DNA of 8,469 bases. Origin: Gemmatimonadota bacterium. GTDB taxonomy: Bacteria; Gemmatimonadota; Gemmatimonadetes; Gemmatimonadales; Gemmatimonadaceae. The position numbers and the translations under genes are program-made. This document shows positions 1-7,183 of the stretch, one piece after another. Positions within the stretch are counted from its first letter, which is position 1; the number at the start of each line of letters is the position of its first letter. The stretch spans positions 1-8,469 of the forward strand of contig CANGXK010000097.1 of assembly GCA_947457715.1 (NCBI GenBank), in the 5' to 3' direction. Under the pieces are notes generated by a model, which was given only the letters and a program-made list of their open reading frames with translations, did not search any database and was not told where the DNA came from.

Positions 1-1
1 C

Positions 2-724
2 CTGCGTGTGGCCGTGACCACCACGCCGTTCTTCGGCAGCACGGTGCACCCCGACTGCGTGGCCGCGCTCGAAGATGCCGCTGCGCTGCTGGAATCGCTG
101 GGGCACGATGTGATCCGCGCCGGACCGGTGGTTGACGCGCCGTCGCTGTCGCAGGCGTTTCTCACGGTGGTGGCGGCCGAAGCGCGCGCCGACATCGAGT
201 GGATCAGTGAGCAGCTCAAGCGCGCCCCGCGCAGCGATGATGTGGAGCTCACCACGTGGGCGCTGGGGCTCGTGGGCAAGGCGGCCAGCGCCGCGGACTA
301 CGCGACGTCCGTGCGCACGCTGCAAGTTGCGGGGCGCACCGTGGGACGCTTCTTCACCGAGTACGATGTGCTGGTCACACCCACGCTCGGCGCGCCACCG
401 TTCACGATCGGCGCGCTACAACCAAGTGCCGCCGAGCGGGCGATGCTGCGCGTGGTGGCGGGGCTCGGTCTTGGTGGCGTGCTCAAGGCGGCGGGATTGC
501 TCAACGAGACGGCGAAGAAAGTGTACGGCTTCATTCCCTACACCCCGCTGTTCAATGTCACCGGACAGCCCGCGATGTCGGTGCCGTTGCACTGGAACGC
601 CGCGGGGCTGCCAATCGGCACGCAACTCGTGTCGCGTTTCGGCGACGAGGCCACACTGTTCCGAGTGGCCGGTCAGCTGGAGCGCGCCCGCCCGTGGGCC
701 GGGCGCATTCCGCCGTTAGTGTGA
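2..724 (+). CDS. Amidase-signature family hydrolase, C-terminal part (5' truncated by window edge)
   Basis: This is the C-terminal end of an amidase-signature enzyme, a family that hydrolyses amide bonds with a Ser-cisSer-Lys triad. The reading frame is open to the left edge, so the N-terminus and the whole catalytic triad lie outside the window; the GTG at position 8 is only an internal codon. About 240 residues are visible. They show the family's typical C-terminal signs: an opening stretch ending in LESLGHDV, the strand PTLGAPPFTIGAL, and the closing core FNVTGQPAMSVPLHWN followed by GLPIGTQLVSRFGDE. The pattern resembles the 6-aminohexanoate-cyclic-dimer hydrolase (NylA-like) branch more than GatA, but the substrate cannot be told from this part. 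It ends with TGA and faces the M28 peptidase gene tail to tail, with 11 nt between the stop codons. The family call is firm; the subfamily is a guess. Confidence 0.9.
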   Translation: MRVAVTTTPFFGSTVHPDCVAALEDAAALLESLGHDVIRAGPVVDAPSLSQAFLTVVAAEARADIEWISEQLKRAPRSDDVELTTWALGLVGKAASAADYATSVRTLQVAGRTVGRFFTEYDVLVTPTLGAPPFTIGALQPSAAERAMLRVVAGLGLGGVLKAAGLLNETAKKVYGFIPYTPLFNVTGQPAMSVPLHWNAAGLPIGTQLVSRFGDEATLFRVAGQLERARPWAGRIPPLV

Positions 725-735
725 TGACGTCGTAA

Positions 736-2025
736 TTACATCTTGGCCGGCAGCTTCTTGAGCGTGGCGCCGGCCAACCGGCCCACGCCGCCGAGCGTGG
801 TCTGCGCGGCGTTGAGTCCCAGACGGAAATCATTGTCGCTGTACGTGGACCACACGTCGGTCGGCTGGTGCCAGTGCGGATTCCAGCCGCTGCCGGTCTG
901 CGTGCCGCGCTCGTTCTCGCGCAAGCTGATCGCCGGGATGAGGTCCTGGAACGGTCCCGAGTCGGTGTTGGTCATGTGCGGACCCACCTGCGCCGGGTAG
1001 TCGGTCGCGTACTTCGAGTTGGCCTGGTGCAGCGCCCACGCCAATTCCGACGACGCCTTCCACATCTTCGAGTTGATCTGGAACTCGATGTTCACATCAG
1101 CTTCGGGGCGCTGGTCCTTGGCGATCGTGCCATCGGCCTTCGGCATGCCGTGATCCCACATCATCATGTCATGCTGGATCATGCCCAGCCACTTGGGCTC
1201 CGGATACTTCCCTGAGCCCTTCGGCTCTTCGATGCCCTGCAGCTTCGCGCGCTGTTCGATGTAGGCGCGCGCACCATTCAGGCCGCTCTCTTCGTTGTTC
1301 CAGAGCACGAAGCGAATGGAGCGCTCTGTCTGCACGTCGGGATTGCTGAAGACGCGCGCCAGTTCCATCACCAGCGCCGTGCCTGAGCCGTCGTCGTTCA
1401 CGGCCTCGCCCCAACCGATGCCGTCCATGTGACCACCCACGATGTACATCTCTTCCGGGTGGGTGGTGCCGATCTTGGTGCAATACACTTCCTGACGCTC
1501 GCCCGGCATGCTGGGCTCGGCGTTCAGCGCGCGCAGCCGCGGGTCGGGCTGCAGCAGCGAGTCGTTGTTCACACCGGTACGCGTGCGGATGCCGCGGTTG
1601 CGTCCACCGCCCGAGGCCTGTGTGGCGGGCGGCCCCACGCGACGAAGCGGCGGCTGCCCGGCGGCAGGCGGAGTCGCCGCGGGCGGAGTCGCCGGACGCT
1701 CGGCCAACGTGGGCGGCTCGTAGCGATACGTGATGCGCTCGGTGTTCGAGCAGCCGTAGCTCTTGAGCTGCGCTTCGATCCAGTCCACGGCGTCGCGATT
1801 GCGCTTGGTGCCCTGCTTCCGGTCGCCGAACTGCGTAAGGCCCTTGAGTGTCGTCTTGTACTTCTCGAGGTCAAGTCGCGCGACCATCATGGCCACCGGA
1901 TCGGTGGTGTCGATGGGGGCGACGGCCGGCGGAAGCACCTGCTTCTGAGCCAGCGCCGGCGAGGCCGCCAACACAGCCACGACGGCCGAGACGGACAGGG
2001 AAGTGAGCGTGCGCATCGTACGCAT
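736..2025 (-). CDS. Secreted M28-family zinc metallopeptidase
   Basis: This is an exported aminopeptidase-type M28 enzyme that probably trims peptides in the periplasm or outside the cell. I chose the ATG at 2025 (429 aa) because it begins a clean Sec signal peptide: basic MRTMR, a hydrophobic core, and a likely cut after ALA at about residue 26. A longer frame from 2139 adds 38 residues that do not look like an export signal. An ATG three codons later (2016) is an alternative. Numbered from 2025, the metal and catalytic residues fit M28: GGHMDG (His199 ligand, Asp201), NDDGSG (bridging Asp211), NNEESG (Glu245 base, Glu246 ligand), QHDMMMW (Asp286) and HWHQPTD (His386). Residues of about 104-165 form a Pro/Ala- then Gly/Arg-rich stretch between the N-terminal part and the catalytic core. 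No Shine-Dalgarno is visible before the start. The gene lies 77 nt downstream of the lipoprotein gene on the same strand. Substrate unknown. Confidence 0.93.
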   Translation of the reverse strand: MRTMRTLTSLSVSAVVAVLAASPALAQKQVLPPAVAPIDTTDPVAMMVARLDLEKYKTTLKGLTQFGDRKQGTKRNRDAVDWIEAQLKSYGCSNTERITYRYEPPTLAERPATPPAATPPAAGQPPLRRVGPPATQASGGGRNRGIRTRTGVNNDSLLQPDPRLRALNAEPSMPGERQEVYCTKIGTTHPEEMYIVGGHMDGIGWGEAVNDDGSGTALVMELARVFSNPDVQTERSIRFVLWNNEESGLNGARAYIEQRAKLQGIEEPKGSGKYPEPKWLGMIQHDMMMWDHGMPKADGTIAKDQRPEADVNIEFQINSKMWKASSELAWALHQANSKYATDYPAQVGPHMTNTDSGPFQDLIPAISLRENERGTQTGSGWNPHWHQPTDVWSTYSDNDFRLGLNAAQTTLGGVGRLAGATLKKLPAKM

Positions 2026-2102
2026 GGTGGGGGCGGGTGGAAAGGGAAACGTGGCGGGACCTTCAAACCATTCAGACGGACCGCGGGCTCCGATCGTTGA
2101 GG

Positions 2103-2750
2103 TCAGGGCGGTGCATTCTCGCAGGGGGGCGTCGTGCATACGGCGGGTTCAGCATCCGGGGCAACACCGGTTGGGCTTAACGGCGACCGCGCGAGGCGCA
2201 AATTCCCCAGCAGCGTGCCGCGATTCCCGAAGTCCCAGCCGGCGCCGTAGCGCACATCGGCAATCACGAACTGCGGACTCTTCGGCTTCGCGTTCGCCCG
2301 CGGTACGATCACCAAAGTGTCGGTCCACTTCACCGTCGGCGGCTGCATGGCGTTCGTGAATGCCATCACGGCGAAGGTCGTATCGCCGCGCTTGGCGAGG
2401 CGACGAATCCCGAACGACGTGTTGCCTTCGAACAGACTGCCGAACAGGTCACCGTGCACGAACGGCGGCTTCTCACCGCGAGCGCGACGAGAGGCGTCAT
2501 CGCGTGCGTGGCGGGCCTCAACCAGCAAACGTACCAGTGTGGAATCGAGGTACGGCTGTACGGCGTCAAGCGCGAGCGAATCGGGCACGCCATCCACCCC
2601 GAGGCCGTCAAGCAGGGTATAGAACTGCGCGGCCGTCTCCGACGGAGAGGAGGGAGCGGAAGGGCGACAGGCCGCAGCGACGCCGAGCACAAGCATGAAC
2701 GCGCCATTCCAGACGCGACGCCGGAGCTCGCTCGACGGGGGGCACGTCAT
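2103..2750 (-). CDS. Putative lipoprotein of unknown function
   Basis: The product is a predicted lipoprotein of 215 aa, exported and anchored by lipid, with no function I recognise. The ATG at 2750 was chosen over the longer frame from 2861 for two reasons: it overlaps the MATE stop codon as ATGA, and it puts a basic stretch (LRRR), a hydrophobic core (FMLVLGVAAA) and a lipidation Cys at residue 28 in the right order. The lipobox is imperfect, with Ala rather than Leu at -3. The mature part is soluble-looking. It starts with a Ser/Pro-rich linker, then a helical segment (FYTLLDGLGVDGVPDS, then YLDSTLVRLLVEARHARDD), then a probable beta-rich half. The helical part faintly recalls DUF3828-type proteins, but I would not assign it. 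Two Cys lie in the last 15 residues (CTTPPCENAPP) and could form a disulfide. The 4-nt overlap implies translation coupled to the MATE pump, so a link to transport or the envelope is plausible but unproven. Confidence 0.82.
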   Translation of the reverse strand: MTCPPSSELRRRVWNGAFMLVLGVAAACRPSAPSSPSETAAQFYTLLDGLGVDGVPDSLALDAVQPYLDSTLVRLLVEARHARDDASRRARGEKPPFVHGDLFGSLFEGNTSFGIRRLAKRGDTTFAVMAFTNAMQPPTVKWTDTLVIVPRANAKPKSPQFVIADVRYGAGWDFGNRGTLLGNLRLARSPLSPTGVAPDAEPAVCTTPPCENAPP

Positions 2751-4108
2751 ACGGCCAACCGCGCCGATGCCATCTTCAGTGCTTTGCGCTGCAACTCGCC
2801 GCGCAGCAGCCACAGCGTGAAAAGCGACTGCAGCAGCATCGTGATCACCGAGAGATACCATACCTGCTTGATCTCGAAGCTGGGCCGATGAGACAGCCAG
2901 TAGACCGGCACGGCGAAGGTGAGCAGCCGAGTGCCGCTGGCGATCAGCGAGGGCACGGTGTTACCGAGCGCCTGGAACATGCCGCCACAGGTGAAGATGA
3001 GCCCCGAAGCAACGAAATTCCAGGAGATCGTTTTCAGGAACTGCGTCGCAACCGCGAGCACGGCGACCTCCTGCGTGAAGCCCCGCAGCAGCATCTCGGG
3101 GCGCCACTGACAGAGCAGCGTCAGCACGGCCATGGGGATGCTGCCCATGATCGCCGCCCACTTGAACGTGTCGCCGACGCGCTCGAGCAGGTCGGCGCCG
3201 ATGTTCTGTCCGGCCAGTGGCGCGGCCGAGAAGGAGACGGCCATCGCTGGCAGAAAGAGCGACTGAATGACCCGTGAGCCGATGCCGTAGCCTGCCTGCG
3301 CTTCCGGGCCGAACGGCTTGATGGCGGTGAAGATGACGGCCGTGAACAGAAACAGCAACGCGAACTCCACGCCGGGCGGCACGCCGATCCGGAGCATGCG
3401 CGCGAGCACATCGGTGCGCACCGCCAGCAGCTCGCGCCGGAAGGCGACGTAGTGTTCAAGGCGGATGAAGTACAGCAGCATTACCAGCACGCCGATGCCG
3501 ATCGCCAGTGAACTGGCGAGCCCTGCACCGGCCACACCGAGCGGGCGTCCCGTGCCCCACCCGGCAATGAGAATGGGCGCGAAGACCACGTTCAGCACCA
3601 CCGTGAGCATTTGCACCAGCATGCCCGGCTTCACGATGCCTATGCCGCGCAACGCACTGCCCATGGAGACCAGCGCGAACTGCAGCGCGAGCCCGGGGAT
3701 GTACCAGCGCAGATACGACGTGCCGGCGGCGATCGTATCGGGGTTCGAACCCAGCGCGCCCATGTAGCGTGAGCACAACGCGTAGCCGACCACCAGCGTG
3801 CCGATGCCGCACACGAACGCCCAGAGCACGCTCTGGTTGAACACTAGATTGGCGTCGGGCTGGTCCTTGCGTCCCACCGCTTGGGCGATCAGCGCCATCG
3901 TACTCACGCCAACGATCTGCGTGAACGCCATGACGATGAACTGCACGTTGCCGGCCGCACTCACGCCCGCCACCGCCGCATCGCCCAGGCGGGCCACGAA
4001 GTAGAGGTCGACGAGGTAGTACAGCGTCTGGAAGATCATCCCCAGCGCCATCGGCACCGCAAGGCGTATGATGTGGCGGGGGATCGAGCCGGTGGTGAGA
4101 TCATTCAC
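2747..4108 (-). CDS. MATE-family multidrug/metabolite efflux transporter
   Basis: This is an inner-membrane antiporter of the MATE family (453 aa, the usual size), which exports drugs or metabolites in exchange for Na+ or H+. The protein is hydrophobic throughout, consistent with 12 membrane segments. The N-terminal motif VDLYFVARLGDAAVAG (from residue 33), with the Asp in the first helix, is characteristic, as are the following IVGVSTMALIAQAVG and the second-half segment GSRVIQSLFLPAMAVSFSAA with AGQNIGA. The start is a GTG at 4108; an in-frame TGA at 4123-4121 leaves no start further upstream, and no clear Shine-Dalgarno precedes it. The next in-frame Met (residue 20) would cut into the first helix. 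The gene is divergent from the frcB-like gene, with an 88-nt gap, and its stop overlaps the start of the lipoprotein gene. It is the first gene of the probable minus-strand operon. The substrate cannot be predicted from sequence. Confidence 0.95.
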   Translation of the reverse strand: MNDLTTGSIPRHIIRLAVPMALGMIFQTLYYLVDLYFVARLGDAAVAGVSAAGNVQFIVMAFTQIVGVSTMALIAQAVGRKDQPDANLVFNQSVLWAFVCGIGTLVVGYALCSRYMGALGSNPDTIAAGTSYLRWYIPGLALQFALVSMGSALRGIGIVKPGMLVQMLTVVLNVVFAPILIAGWGTGRPLGVAGAGLASSLAIGIGVLVMLLYFIRLEHYVAFRRELLAVRTDVLARMLRIGVPPGVEFALLFLFTAVIFTAIKPFGPEAQAGYGIGSRVIQSLFLPAMAVSFSAAPLAGQNIGADLLERVGDTFKWAAIMGSIPMAVLTLLCQWRPEMLLRGFTQEVAVLAVATQFLKTISWNFVASGLIFTCGGMFQALGNTVPSLIASGTRLLTFAVPVYWLSHRPSFEIKQVWYLSVITMLLQSLFTLWLLRGELQRKALKMASARLAV

Positions 4109-4196
4109 ATGAGAAGGCTGTCAGTCGCGCGCGCGCTTGGCAATCGCTTCCGTGCGCTCTTGCCCAAATCGCGATCGCGTGCTGATTTCCCTGTCT
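4109..4196. promoter_or_regulatory. Divergent intergenic region between the MATE and frcB-like genes
   Basis: This 88-nt gap must hold the promoters of two divergent operons. It contains an alternating CG run near 4125-4135 and a perfect 10-bp palindrome CGCGATCGCG at 4170-4179, 17 nt before the frcB start, which could be an operator. A weak plus-strand promoter-like pair, TTGCCC (4160-4165) and TGATTT (4183-4188) with a 17-nt spacer, would start transcription at or next to the ATG. The -10 box is poor, so this is only suggestive. No Shine-Dalgarno is visible for either gene. Confidence 0.4.
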
Positions 4197-5219
4197 ATGC
4201 GCACTCCCGCCCTGCCCCGCCTCTTCCCTCGGCGCCTCGCCGCCCTTGCCCTCCCCTTGCTGGTCGCCTGTGCCCCCAAGGGCGACGACACGCCGGTGAT
4301 CGGGCTGATCACGAAGACCGAGTCGAACCCATTCTTCGTGAAAATGAAGGAAGGGGCCGAGCAGGCCGCCGCGGCGCAGGGGGCGACGCTGATTGCCGCC
4401 GCCGGTCGCACCGACGGCGACAACGCCGGTCAGGTCACGGCCATCGAGAATCTCATCGCCGCCGGCGCCAAGGCCATTCTCATTTCCGCCAGTGACGCGA
4501 AGGCGATCGTGCCGGCGATCAAGAAGGCGCGCGACGCCGGCATTCTGGTGATCGCGCTCGACAGCCCGACCGATCCGGTAAGCGCCACCGATGCGCTGTT
4601 CGCGACCGACAACTACAAGGCCGGTCAGCTCATCGGGCAGTACGCCAAGGCCCGACTCGGTGCGACGCCGGCCAGAATCGCCACCCTCGACCTCATTCCA
4701 GGCCACCCCACCAGCGCGCAGCGCCATAACGGCTTCCTGAGCGGCTTCGGGCTCCCGTCGTACGAGAAGGCGCGCAACGAACTCGCCCAGCCACCGGAAG
4801 TGGTGTGCATGACCGATGCAATGGGTGATCAGGCCAAGGGGCAGACGGCCATGGAGAACTGCCTGCAGGCGCATCCCGACATCAACGTCGTGTACACGGT
4901 GAACGAGCCGTCGGCCGCGGGCGCCTTCACGGCATTGCAAAAGGCCGGCAAGGAGAAGGGTGTGCTGATCGTGTCCGTCGACGGTGGCTGCCGTGGCGTG
5001 CAGAACGTGCTCGATGGCGCACTCACCGCCACGGCCCAGCAGTACCCGCTGCGCATGGCGGAGCTGGGCGTGGAAGCGGCGATGGCCTTCATCACGACCG
5101 GTAGGAAGGCGAGCGGGTACATGGACACCGGCGTGCAACTCATCGCCAAGGACAGCGTGGCGGGCGTCCCGAGCCTCGGCGCGGACAAGGCCCTCACGCT
5201 CTGTTGGGGCGAGAAGTGA
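4197..5219 (+). CDS. frcB: Sugar ABC transporter substrate-binding lipoprotein, FrcB-like (fructose-type, CUT2)
   Basis: This is the periplasmic binding protein of a CUT2 sugar importer. It captures a monosaccharide, probably fructose or a related sugar, and delivers it to the permease. The ATG at 4197 (340 aa) was chosen because it starts a lipoprotein signal: Arg-rich n-region, hydrophobic core ALALPLL, lipobox LVAC with Cys25. The frame is open 20 codons further upstream without an export signal. Ribose/fructose-binding fold signs, numbered from 4197, are VIGLITKTESNPFF (34-47), ALDSP with Asp122, QRHNGF (175-180), NEP with Asn236, VDGGC (261-265) and TATAQQYP (278-284). The segments GDQAKGQTAMENCL, SVDGGC and the C-terminal LCWGEK match my memory of the FrcB branch rather than RbsB or XylF. 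Cys204, 222, 265 and 336 could form disulfides. The stop overlaps the permease start. Binding-protein identity is secure; fructose specificity is inferred from likeness. Confidence 0.93.
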   Translation: MRTPALPRLFPRRLAALALPLLVACAPKGDDTPVIGLITKTESNPFFVKMKEGAEQAAAAQGATLIAAAGRTDGDNAGQVTAIENLIAAGAKAILISASDAKAIVPAIKKARDAGILVIALDSPTDPVSATDALFATDNYKAGQLIGQYAKARLGATPARIATLDLIPGHPTSAQRHNGFLSGFGLPSYEKARNELAQPPEVVCMTDAMGDQAKGQTAMENCLQAHPDINVVYTVNEPSAAGAFTALQKAGKEKGVLIVSVDGGCRGVQNVLDGALTATAQQYPLRMAELGVEAAMAFITTGRKASGYMDTGVQLIAKDSVAGVPSLGADKALTLCWGEK

Positions 5220-6154
5220 TCGCTCGGCGGATGGCCTTTGCCGGTCCGCTCGTTGCGTTGCTGCTGGCCTGTACGTTTTTCGCGCTGCAATCGCCCCGCT
5301 TCCTCACCGGCGCCAATCTGTCGCTGGTGCTGAGCCAGGTCATGGTCGTGGGCGTGCTCGCCATCGGACAGACGCTAGTGATTCTCACCGGCGGTATCGA
5401 CCTTGCCTGCGGCATGATCATGGCGCTGGGTTCGATCGTGATGAGCATGCTGGCGGTGAAGCACGGGTGGCATCCGGCCGTGGCCATCGCCGGCGGCATG
5501 GGTGTGACCACCATCGCCGGCATGATCAACGGTCTGCTGGTCACGCGCATCAAGCTCCCGCCGTTCATCGTCACGCTCGGTACGATGAACATCGCCTTCG
5601 CGATCACGCAGCTCGTGTCGCGCGCGCAGACGTTCACCGACCTGCCACCGCTGCTCACGTGGCTTGGGAACAGCGTGCGCGTGGGCAACACGCCGATCGC
5701 CTACGGCGCCGTCGGTATGCTGCTGATTTACGCGCTCGCGTTCGTAGTGCTGCGCGAAACGGCGGCAGGGCGCCATCTGTATGCGGTGGGCAACAACCTC
5801 GAAGCGGCACGCCTGGCCGGCATCAGTACCAACCGCGTGCTGCTCGGCGTGTACGCCCTCTCGGGATTATGCGCCGGCGCCGCGGCGTTGCTCTCCATCG
5901 CGCGCACCGGCGTCGGTGATCCGCAAAGCGGACAGACGGAGAATCTCGACACCGTGACCGCCGTCGTACTCGGTGGCACGAGCCTGTTCGGGGGACGCGG
6001 CATCGTACTGGGGTCGCTCGTGGGCGCGCTCATCGTGGGCGTGTTCCGCAACGGCCTTACGCTGATGGGCGTGTCGTCGGTGTATCAGATTCTCGTGACC
6101 GGCGTGTTGGTGATCCTGGCCGTGGCCACCGATCAATGGTCGCGAAACCCATGA
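5216..6154 (+). CDS. frcC: Sugar ABC transporter permease, FrcC-like (CUT2)
   Basis: This is the inner-membrane permease of the importer, presumably working as a homodimer. I place the start at the GTG at 5216, which overlaps the frcB stop as GTGA (312 aa); a TTG at 5204 and an ATG at 5231 are alternatives. The protein is hydrophobic along its length, consistent with about ten membrane segments. Family signs, numbered from 5216, are GQTLVILTGGIDLACG (the CUT2 motif, usually ending DLSVG, around 51-66), LEAARLAGIS (195-204, the loop that contacts the ATPase) and VVLGGTSLFGGRG (250-262), followed by the typical closing helices. The DLACG variant replaces the common Ser-Val with Ala-Cys. The 4-nt overlap with frcB and the 10-nt gap to frcA mark one operon with coupled translation. 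Family call firm; the sugar is inferred from the whole operon. Confidence 0.94.
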   Translation: MIARRMAFAGPLVALLLACTFFALQSPRFLTGANLSLVLSQVMVVGVLAIGQTLVILTGGIDLACGMIMALGSIVMSMLAVKHGWHPAVAIAGGMGVTTIAGMINGLLVTRIKLPPFIVTLGTMNIAFAITQLVSRAQTFTDLPPLLTWLGNSVRVGNTPIAYGAVGMLLIYALAFVVLRETAAGRHLYAVGNNLEAARLAGISTNRVLLGVYALSGLCAGAAALLSIARTGVGDPQSGQTENLDTVTAVVLGGTSLFGGRGIVLGSLVGALIVGVFRNGLTLMGVSSVYQILVTGVLVILAVATDQWSRNP

Positions 6155-6168
6155 GGGCGGTGGCATGA
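6151..6168 (+). promoter_or_regulatory. Ribosome binding site and overlapping five-codon frame at the frcC/frcA junction
   Basis: A GAGG at 6153-6156 lies 8 nt before the frcA ATG and is a good Shine-Dalgarno. In the same stretch an ATG at 6151 overlaps the frcC stop as ATGA and opens a frame of only five codons. That frame ends in a TGA at 6166-6168, which itself overlaps the frcA ATG. A ribosome ending on frcC could use this as a stepping stone to frcA. The layout is seen in the sequence; the mechanism is inference. Confidence 0.5.
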
Positions 6169-6959
6169 GCGACCACGCCGCACCGATGGTGCTCGAGGCA
6201 CGTGGCCTCGTGAAACGCTACGGGCACGTCACCGCGCTCGATGGTGCCGACGTCGAAGTGCGCGCGGGCGAGATCATGGCCGTGATCGGCGACAACGGCG
6301 CGGGTAAGTCGTCGTTGATCAAGGCGTTGTCGGGCGCCATGATTCCCGATAGCGGCGAGATCTGGCTGGATGGCGCGCGCGTACACTTTAGCGGCCCGAT
6401 CGATGCGCGCCGCGCCGGCATCGAGACCGTGTATCAGGATCTCGCGTTGGCGCCGGCCATGTCGATCGCCGAGAACTTATTCCTGGGGCGAGAGCAGCGT
6501 CGGGCGGGCATCGCGGGGTCGCTGCTGCGCTTGCTCGACCGCACGCGGATGGAGCGGGAGGCCGCCGAGCATCTGCAGCAGCTTGGCATCGGCCTTCGCT
6601 CCATCACACAGGCCGTGGAGACGCTTTCCGGCGGCCAGCGCCAGGGGATTGCCGTGGCGCGGAGTGCGGCGTTTGCACGGCACGTGGTCATCCTCGACGA
6701 ACCCACCGCCGCCCTCGGCGTGAAAGAGAGTGGCATGGTGCTCGATCTCATCACCCGTGTGCGCGACCGCGGGTTGAGCGTGATTCTGATCAGCCACAAC
6801 ATGCCGCACGTGTTCGCGCTGGCCGATCGCATTCACATTCAACGACTGGGGCGGCGAGCGGCGCTGGTGCGCACGCGCGACCTTACCATGGCGGATGCGG
6901 TGGCGGTGATGACGGGGGCGGTTGAATGGACCGCGACTCTCCAGCCGAAAGCCGTTTAG
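6165..6959 (+). CDS. frcA: Sugar ABC transporter ATP-binding protein, FrcA-like, single ABC domain
   Basis: This is the ATPase that powers the importer from the cytoplasmic face. At 264 aa it has one nucleotide-binding domain, unlike the roughly 500-aa tandem RbsA or XylG. That size, and the segments QAVETLSGGQRQG, TAALGVKES and HNMPHVFALADRIHIQRLGRR, agree closely with my recollection of FrcA of Sinorhizobium. All functional motifs are intact: Walker A GDNGAGKS (42-49), Q-loop Gln91, signature LSGGQ (154-158), Walker B VVILDE (174-179, catalytic Glu179) and switch His211. The ATG at 6165 follows a good Shine-Dalgarno and agrees with the family N-terminus. A functional ATPase would work as a homodimer. 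In Sinorhizobium the operon continues with the kinase gene frcK; here the next 200 nt hold no such gene, so the sugar must be phosphorylated by an enzyme encoded elsewhere. Confidence 0.95.
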   Translation: MSDHAAPMVLEARGLVKRYGHVTALDGADVEVRAGEIMAVIGDNGAGKSSLIKALSGAMIPDSGEIWLDGARVHFSGPIDARRAGIETVYQDLALAPAMSIAENLFLGREQRRAGIAGSLLRLLDRTRMEREAAEHLQQLGIGLRSITQAVETLSGGQRQGIAVARSAAFARHVVILDEPTAALGVKESGMVLDLITRVRDRGLSVILISHNMPHVFALADRIHIQRLGRRAALVRTRDLTMADAVAVMTGAVEWTATLQPKAV

Positions 6960-7183
6960 GCTGCGAGGCCGGTCGGCTCACGGCGGCGGGGCGAACGGCG
7001 CGTCACCACCGAAGTGCTTGTGCGGTAGTGGGTTGCGGTGGTTGGCGACGGACTGCACTGTCCCGCTAGGCTGCGACGCGGTGCCTGCATAGCGTCCGCC
7101 ACGCAGTCATCCCCCGCAGGCTAATGGGCGTTGGCCCGGCACTACCAGCGTTCGTCTCAACCTATTGTTCCGGAGGAATAGCA
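6960..7183. other. Intergenic region with small repeats
   Basis: No gene is supported here. A 10-bp direct repeat, TAGGCTGCGA, occurs at 6957-6966 (across the frcA stop) and again at 7067-7076. A 6-bp inverted repeat AGCCGA/TCGGCT spans 6943-6978 at the end of frcA, but it has no T-run and a 24-nt loop, so it is at best a weak terminator. Three short inverted repeats crowd 7065-7136: GCTAGGC against GCC-TGCA-TAGC, GCCTGC against GCAGGC, and GGCTAA against TTGGCC (one G-T pair). They lie upstream of the small gene that follows and could be part of its leader. Confidence 0.4.
7172..7176 (+). promoter_or_regulatory. Strong Shine-Dalgarno GGAGG before a TTG start
   Basis: GGAGG is followed by 7 nt and then TTG at 7184-7186. 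This is the best ribosome binding site in the window and it decides the start of the small Met-rich gene, against the TTG at 7165 and the ATG at 7297, neither of which has such a site. Confidence 0.6.

Noticed and set aside
3738..3755. tRNA T-arm-like palindrome GGGTTCGAACCC
   Set aside because: It lies inside the MATE coding sequence (encoding GSNPD on the minus strand). The five bases on each side do not pair as a T-stem, and no other tRNA arms are visible on either strand.
4101..5138. Long minus-strand open frame of 345 codons opposite frcB
   Set aside because: It is a shadow of a GC-rich gene: its translation is rich in Arg, Gly and His with no domain, while the plus strand encodes a clear binding protein.
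7119..7136. Integron attC-like pairing GGCTAA/TTGGCC
   Set aside because: The right arm reads GTTGGCC and does not fit the GTTRRRY core; there is no second core pair, no integrase and no cassette array.
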